This document shows positions 43,999 through 47,076 of a stretch of 47,076 nucleotides of DNA, one piece after another. The stretch is from Bacteroidaceae bacterium. Lineage in GTDB: Bacteria > Bacteroidota > Bacteroidia > Bacteroidales > Bacteroidaceae. Numbering within the stretch: position 1 is the first letter of the stretch; each line of letters begins with the position of its first letter. The notes beneath the pieces were generated by a model. It made no database searches and was not told the origin of the DNA. It saw only the letters and a list, made by a program, of their open reading frames with translations. Location: the NCBI GenBank assembly GCA_016280445.1, contig JAEEGS010000043.1, forward strand, positions 1-47,076. Reading direction: 5' to 3'. The translations under genes were made by a program, and so were the position numbers.

Positions 43999-44343
43999 TT
44001 AGTGTAAATAAACTTTGCGGGAGAAATTGCCAATCTTCACGATATAATATCCGTGAGGCAGTTGGCCAAGATCAAAGGACTTCGACTGCGCTTCAATGCG
44101 CTGCGTGTAAACTTTATCGCCAATCAGGTTGAAAACCTCCATTGTCTGTCCTTCGGCATTCTTCACTTGCAGTTTCATGCGTGAGGCGCTGACCATGATT
44201 TGGTTCTGCTCCATCTCAGGTTGATTCTGCGCGAATTCCTCAAACATGGTCTCAGTCATCGTGTCGGCCATCATGGCTGTTGGAACTGCGAGGCAAACTG
44301 CTACCAAGAAGGCCTTTATCGTCGTATGTATAGATGTACTCAT
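43999..44343 (-). CDS. Miniature exported protein consisting mainly of a type IX sorting domain
   Basis: This is a 114-residue protein with a signal peptide (about 1-26, AFLVAVCLAVPTAMMA), a short acidic linker (ETMFEEFAQNQPEMEQNQ) and then a complete type A sorting-like domain: SASRMKLQVKNAEGQTMEVF, NLIGDKVYTQ, SFDLGQLPHGYYIVKIGNFS and the terminal strand RKVYLH. There is no cargo domain between signal and sorting domain. By family knowledge such domains send proteins through the type IX system. Whether this one is a functional decoy, a surface peptide or a remnant is open. It has a good promoter. Confidence 0.75.
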   Translation of the reverse strand: MSTSIHTTIKAFLVAVCLAVPTAMMADTMTETMFEEFAQNQPEMEQNQIMVSASRMKLQVKNAEGQTMEVFNLIGDKVYTQRIEAQSKSFDLGQLPHGYYIVKIGNFSRKVYLH

Positions 44344-44413
44344 AGGCTATTTCCTTTTAGGAGTTTGTGTCGGAAAGGGAGCGTTTGTCACCCCACTTTT
44401 CGGAATTATTGTG

Positions 44414-44445
44414 CAAAACTATGCTTTTTTTTTGTTCCAACCAAA
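44414..44445 (-). promoter_or_regulatory. Promoter of the mini sorting-domain gene
   Basis: On the minus strand TTTG (44445-44442), 20 bases, then TAGTTTTG (44421-44414). It lies in the short A/T-rich gap after dnaJ, with a leader of about 65 bases. Confidence 0.65.
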
Positions 44446-44483
44446 CTTTTTTTCAAAAAAAACGCGATTTTTTCAAAAAAAGT

Positions 44484-45653
44484 TCATTTTTTGATGTAGG
44501 CACGGAAGAAACTGAAAATTTTCTCCTTGATGCTGGCCGACGGTTTGAAGTTCTCGCTTTCGGCAAATCCCTCGATGGCTTTTCGCTCGTCTTTGCTGAG
44601 CGTTTCAGGCATGTAGATGGAGATGTTGATGATTTCGTCGCCACGCTGATGGCCATATCCGTTGATGTCTGGAATGCCCTTATTCTTCAGTCGGAGCACA
44701 GTGCCTGGCTGAGTGCCTGCAGGGATGGTGATTTTGGCCTTCCCGTCGTGGGTAGGCACTTCCATTGAGGTGCCAAGCACCGCCTGTGGAATGGTGAGCA
44801 AGAGGTTATAGACGAGGTCAACACCATCGCGCACCAGTTCGGGATGCGGCTTCTCATGCACCAGAATCTGCAAATCGCCGTTCACACCGTTCTTGCGGCC
44901 AGCACCGCCTTTGCCTTGGAAGTTGTAGGCATAACCCTCCACCAATCCGGCAGGCAGTTCCACCTCCACTTGCTTCTCGCCCCTCACGATACCCTCGCCG
45001 TTGCAGTGCTTGCACTTGTTCTTGATGACTGTTCCCTCGCCGTGACACGTGTCACACACCGTCTGGGTCTGCATGATGCCAAGCATCGTCTGGCGTGTCT
45101 TATACACAACGCCCTGGCCGTTACAAGTGCCGCAAGTCGACTCCTGTCCGTCTTCCGAACCCGTTCCCTTGCAATGCGGGCAAGTGATGTCGGTGCGCAC
45201 ATTGAACTTCTTGGTCACACCGTTCACGATGTCGTTCAAGTCCAGTTCGATGCGCATACGGAGGTCTTGACCCTTATACACAGGTTTACGATGCTGGCCA
45301 CCGCCACCGCCGAAACCTCCAAAGCCGCCGAATCCTCCGCCGAATCCACCGCCGCCGAAGATGTCGCCAAACATGCTGAAAATGTCATCCATCGACATGC
45401 CCTGTCCGCCAAACCCACCAGCACCAGGACCGAAGGCATCAGGACCGAACTGGTCATAACGCTGACGTTTCTGCGGGTCGCGAAGCACATCGTATGCCTC
45501 AGCCGCTTCCTTAAACTTCTCCTCGGCCTCCTTGTCACCCGGATTGCGGTCGGGGTGATACTTGATGGCCATCTTCTTGTAGGCACGCTTTATCTCGTCG
45601 TCGGAAGCCGTCTTCGACACTCCCAGCACCTCGTAGTAGTCTCTTTTCGCCAC
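44484..45653 (-). CDS. dnaJ: Chaperone protein DnaJ
   Basis: DnaJ delivers substrates to DnaK and stimulates its ATPase. The 389 residues show the J domain with the HPD motif ([18 protein letters not shown]), the Gly/Phe region (about 75-125), four CxxCxGxG zinc modules ([32 protein letters not shown]) and the C-terminal substrate-binding domains. All type I features are present. It follows grpE after 138 bases that contain a repeat-built hairpin; dnaK is not in the window. Confidence 0.97.
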   Translation of the reverse strand: MAKRDYYEVLGVSKTASDDEIKRAYKKMAIKYHPDRNPGDKEAEEKFKEAAEAYDVLRDPQKRQRYDQFGPDAFGPGAGGFGGQGMSMDDIFSMFGDIFGGGGFGGGFGGFGGFGGGGGQHRKPVYKGQDLRMRIELDLNDIVNGVTKKFNVRTDITCPHCKGTGSEDGQESTCGTCNGQGVVYKTRQTMLGIMQTQTVCDTCHGEGTVIKNKCKHCNGEGIVRGEKQVEVELPAGLVEGYAYNFQGKGGAGRKNGVNGDLQILVHEKPHPELVRDGVDLVYNLLLTIPQAVLGTSMEVPTHDGKAKITIPAGTQPGTVLRLKNKGIPDINGYGHQRGDEIINISIYMPETLSKDERKAIEGFAESENFKPSASIKEKIFSFFRAYIKK

Positions 45654-45673
45654 AGTCTTATATTAATTTTAAT

Positions 45674-45787
45674 GAAGTTAGAGAAGTTAGAGAAGTTAAA
45701 GAAGTTGGCGACGATACTCTGTCATTAGTATAACACATGTCTTTTAACTTCGAGCGAAGCGATAACTTCTTTAACTTCTTTAACTTC
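45674..45787. repeat. Nine-base tandem repeats forming an inverted pair between grpE and dnaJ
   Basis: GAAGTTAGA-type units repeat almost four times at 45674-45706, and their complement (AACTTCTTTAACTTCTTTAA...) repeats at 45764-45787. The arms match at 23 of 24 positions across a loop of about 57 bases, which itself contains CTTCG/CGAAG. In the grpE-dnaJ transcript this would be a long stem. Confidence 0.7.
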
Positions 45788-45791
45788 AGAA

Positions 45792-46373
45792 TTACTCTGC
45801 CACTGCCACTTTGGCGTAGCGAATCACCTTATCGTTCAGCGTGTACCCTGCAGTCATGCAGTCCATCACCTTGCCCTTCTGGTCTTCAGGCTGTCCAGGC
45901 ACCATAGCGATAGCCTCGTGGAAGTCGGCATCGAACGGCTTCCCCACCACATCCATCTTCTGCAATCCCTCCTGCGCCAAGAGTTTGAAGAACTTGTCGA
46001 TGATGAGCGACAGACCCTCCTTCACCGCAGCCACATCCTCATACTTGTCCATGTTCTGCTGAGCGCGCTCCAGGTCGTCCACGATGGGCAGCAGGGTAGT
46101 GATGACCTTCGCCCCGCCATTCTTGATGAGGTCGGCCTTCTCCTGCATCACGCGCTTGCGGAAGTTGTCAAACTCAGCCACTTTATACAGTTGCTGAGTC
46201 TTCAACTCCTCAATCTGCTTCTCCAGTTCCGCCACCTTCTCCTCAGGCGTCAGTTCCTTCTTCTCATTCTCTTCAGGTTTTTCAGCAGCATCCGTCTGCA
46301 CCTCGGCAGCGGCATCCTGCTCCTCGTTAACGATATCCTCGTTAACCTCTTCGTTCTTTATCTCTTTTTCCAT
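45792..46373 (-). CDS. grpE: Nucleotide exchange factor GrpE
   Basis: GrpE releases ADP from DnaK. The 193-residue protein has an acidic, disordered N-terminus (1-45, Glu-rich), a long coiled coil (about 45-115, VAELEKQIEELKTQQLYKVA, then DNFRKRVMQEKADLI), a four-helix segment (VDDLERAQQN) and the C-terminal beta domain with KPFDADFHEAIAMVPG and GYTLNDKVIRYAKVAVAE. Length is normal. It precedes dnaJ and has its own promoter and structured leader. Confidence 0.95.
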   Translation of the reverse strand: MEKEIKNEEVNEDIVNEEQDAAAEVQTDAAEKPEENEKKELTPEEKVAELEKQIEELKTQQLYKVAEFDNFRKRVMQEKADLIKNGGAKVITTLLPIVDDLERAQQNMDKYEDVAAVKEGLSLIIDKFFKLLAQEGLQKMDVVGKPFDADFHEAIAMVPGQPEDQKGKVMDCMTAGYTLNDKVIRYAKVAVAE

Positions 46374-46414
46374 AATTCAATGATTTTTTCGTTTTCACGA
46401 GAGTGACAAAAAAC

Positions 46415-46458
46415 ATGCCAGTGCATGAAACTCTGGCATTGCTGTGACATTGTGTCAC
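46415..46458 (-). promoter_or_regulatory. Two hairpins in the grpE leader
   Basis: ATGCCAG/CTGGCAT (46415-46421 and 46433-46439) and GTGACA/TGTCAC (46444-46458, 3-base loop) are perfect dyads between the promoter and the ATG. They do not match CIRCE. They may be leader RNA structures or operators for heat-shock control. Confidence 0.4.
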
Positions 46459-46481
46459 CCCACCTCTCAGCAAATCCGCTG

Positions 46482-46513
46482 CAAAGGTACGATTAAGTGA
46501 GTGAAAAAACAAG
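46482..46513 (-). promoter_or_regulatory. Promoter of grpE-dnaJ
   Basis: On the minus strand CTTG (46513-46510), 20 bases, then TACCTTTG (46489-46482). The -7 element is perfect and the -33 element has one mismatch. The surrounding block (46478-46505) recurs at 15351-15381. Confidence 0.6.
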
Positions 46514-46775
46514 TTTATTTGAGTTATTCCGAACGAAAGTACCTTCGAGCGGAGCTCAATGTACGGATAATTTTCCGAAAACACCGAAATCCCCCTCATG
46601 TTTTTCCACCGCTCACGGTGTCTTTCTCTGTTTTCTGTGATTTGGCTGCTCTGTTATTTTAGAGTAAAATGCAATCATCAGAGCACCTTTCAGTGAGACG
46701 CTGTACCATATGGAAATGATGAAGCTAACCATGTGGAAGTGACTGGCGTGAGCATGTTGGTGTCATCCTGACGAG

Positions 46776-46935
46776 GGTGTGAAATTGTGAAATTGTGAAA
46801 TCGTGAATTTTGCTTTCTGCGCAGCCAAGTTATATTATATATTATATATTTATATAACTCTTCTTACTACCCCCTATTAATAATCCCCCAAACCAACATG
46901 AATTTCCATTTTTCACAATTTCACAAATTCACACC
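46776..46935. repeat. Inverted repeat built of GTGAAATT units around an AT-rich core
   Basis: GGTGTGAAATTGTGAAATTG... (46776-46801) has three GTGAAAT(T/C) units, and TTTTCACAATTTCACAAATT... (46910-46935) is its reverse complement at 24 of 26 positions. The 108 bases between contain an alternating TATATTATATATT stretch and a C-rich stretch. No coding frame is evident. Confidence 0.65.
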
Positions 46936-47076
46936 ATGTCTTTCCCTGTATAATGTTGACTCCCTTTGAGCCTTGATTTGATACTGTTTTGTTAATTACT
47001 GTTTCTTGTACTGATTTAGTTGACTTGTCTCTCTGAGCCGGTTGTCTGCTTTCCTGATTCTGTTGTCCCTTTTCCC

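Larger units (their letters stand above)
46374..47076. other. Right-end region without a supported gene
   Basis: These 703 bases hold the grpE leader and promoter, a small CACCG/CGGTG hairpin (46606-46619), the inverted repeat described separately, and about 140 final bases that are T-rich with no frame that I would call. A gene beginning beyond the right edge is possible. Confidence 0.6.

Noticed and set aside
46374-46500. CIRCE (HrcA) operator upstream of grpE
   Set aside because: The dyads present do not match the TTAGCACTC/GAGTGCTAA form.
46776-46935. CRISPR array or insertion sequence
   Set aside because: Arms are simple GTGAAATT repeats; there are no spacers of constant length and no transposase frame.

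Overview
The window looks like a chromosomal segment of a Bacteroidales bacterium, most likely a Prevotellaceae member (Prevotella/Segatella-like); the genus is an inference from remembered protein families, not from a search. Direct signs are the Bacteroidetes promoter form (TTTG, 18-20 bases, TAnnTTTG, seen at several places), a short primary sigma factor of 289 residues, C-terminal sorting domains of the type IX secretion system, a Porin_10-type outer-membrane protein and several Bacteroidetes-specific domains (DUF4421, DUF4468-like).

Layout. 1-1479 (minus): the 5' end of a pyruvate:ferredoxin oxidoreductase gene and an AAA/DUF4143 ATPase with an altered Walker B motif. 1690-8454 (minus): a complete thiamine operon thiS-thiE-thiG-thiC-thiF-thiH-(thiE-like)-thiD behind a TPP riboswitch, an intrinsic terminator and a clear promoter. 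8499-13243 (minus): PRPP synthetase, a sugar nucleotidyltransferase, a two-domain GH43 enzyme and agmatine deiminase, closely spaced. 13379-15260 (minus): a TIR-domain membrane protein, an orphan coding tail with its own terminator, a palindromic repeat and a small unknown gene. 15392-16282 (plus): a small membrane protein and an OmpH/Skp-like lipoprotein. 16659-24574 (minus): galE, a 1471-residue CotH/lamin-tail secreted protein, a DUF4421 protein and a Gfo/Idh/MocA oxidoreductase. 24707-27072 (plus): 23S rRNA uracil methyltransferase and an RluA pseudouridine synthase. 27075-28772 (minus): a double SH3-like protein and an M14 carboxypeptidase.

28773-29561 is a 789-base gene-free stretch with unusual structure: a 28-base inverted repeat, four palindromic units spaced exactly 23 bases apart, and a second copy of the dispersed palindromic element. 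From 29562 the plus strand carries rpoD and then a tight run: secreted unknown protein, C11 (clostripain-type) lipoprotein peptidase, HPr-kinase-like P-loop protein, S24/S26 peptidase with an apparent Ser/His dyad, PqqD-like protein, uracil-DNA glycosylase, SGNH hydrolase, secreted phospholipase D/cardiolipin synthase-like protein, a GHL10-type glycoside hydrolase and ispE. The C11/HprK-like/S26/PqqD block is the best candidate for an undescribed system, because it resembles peptide-modification machinery without a recognisable precursor.

39059-43846 (minus) holds a porin, a small membrane protein, a DUF4468-like protein, and an ECF sigma factor with a membrane anti-sigma candidate and a Spy/CpxP-like protein. 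43999-46373 (minus) holds a miniature type IX sorting-domain protein, dnaJ and grpE. The last 700 bases carry the grpE promoter, leader hairpins and an AT-rich inverted repeat, but no gene that I can support.
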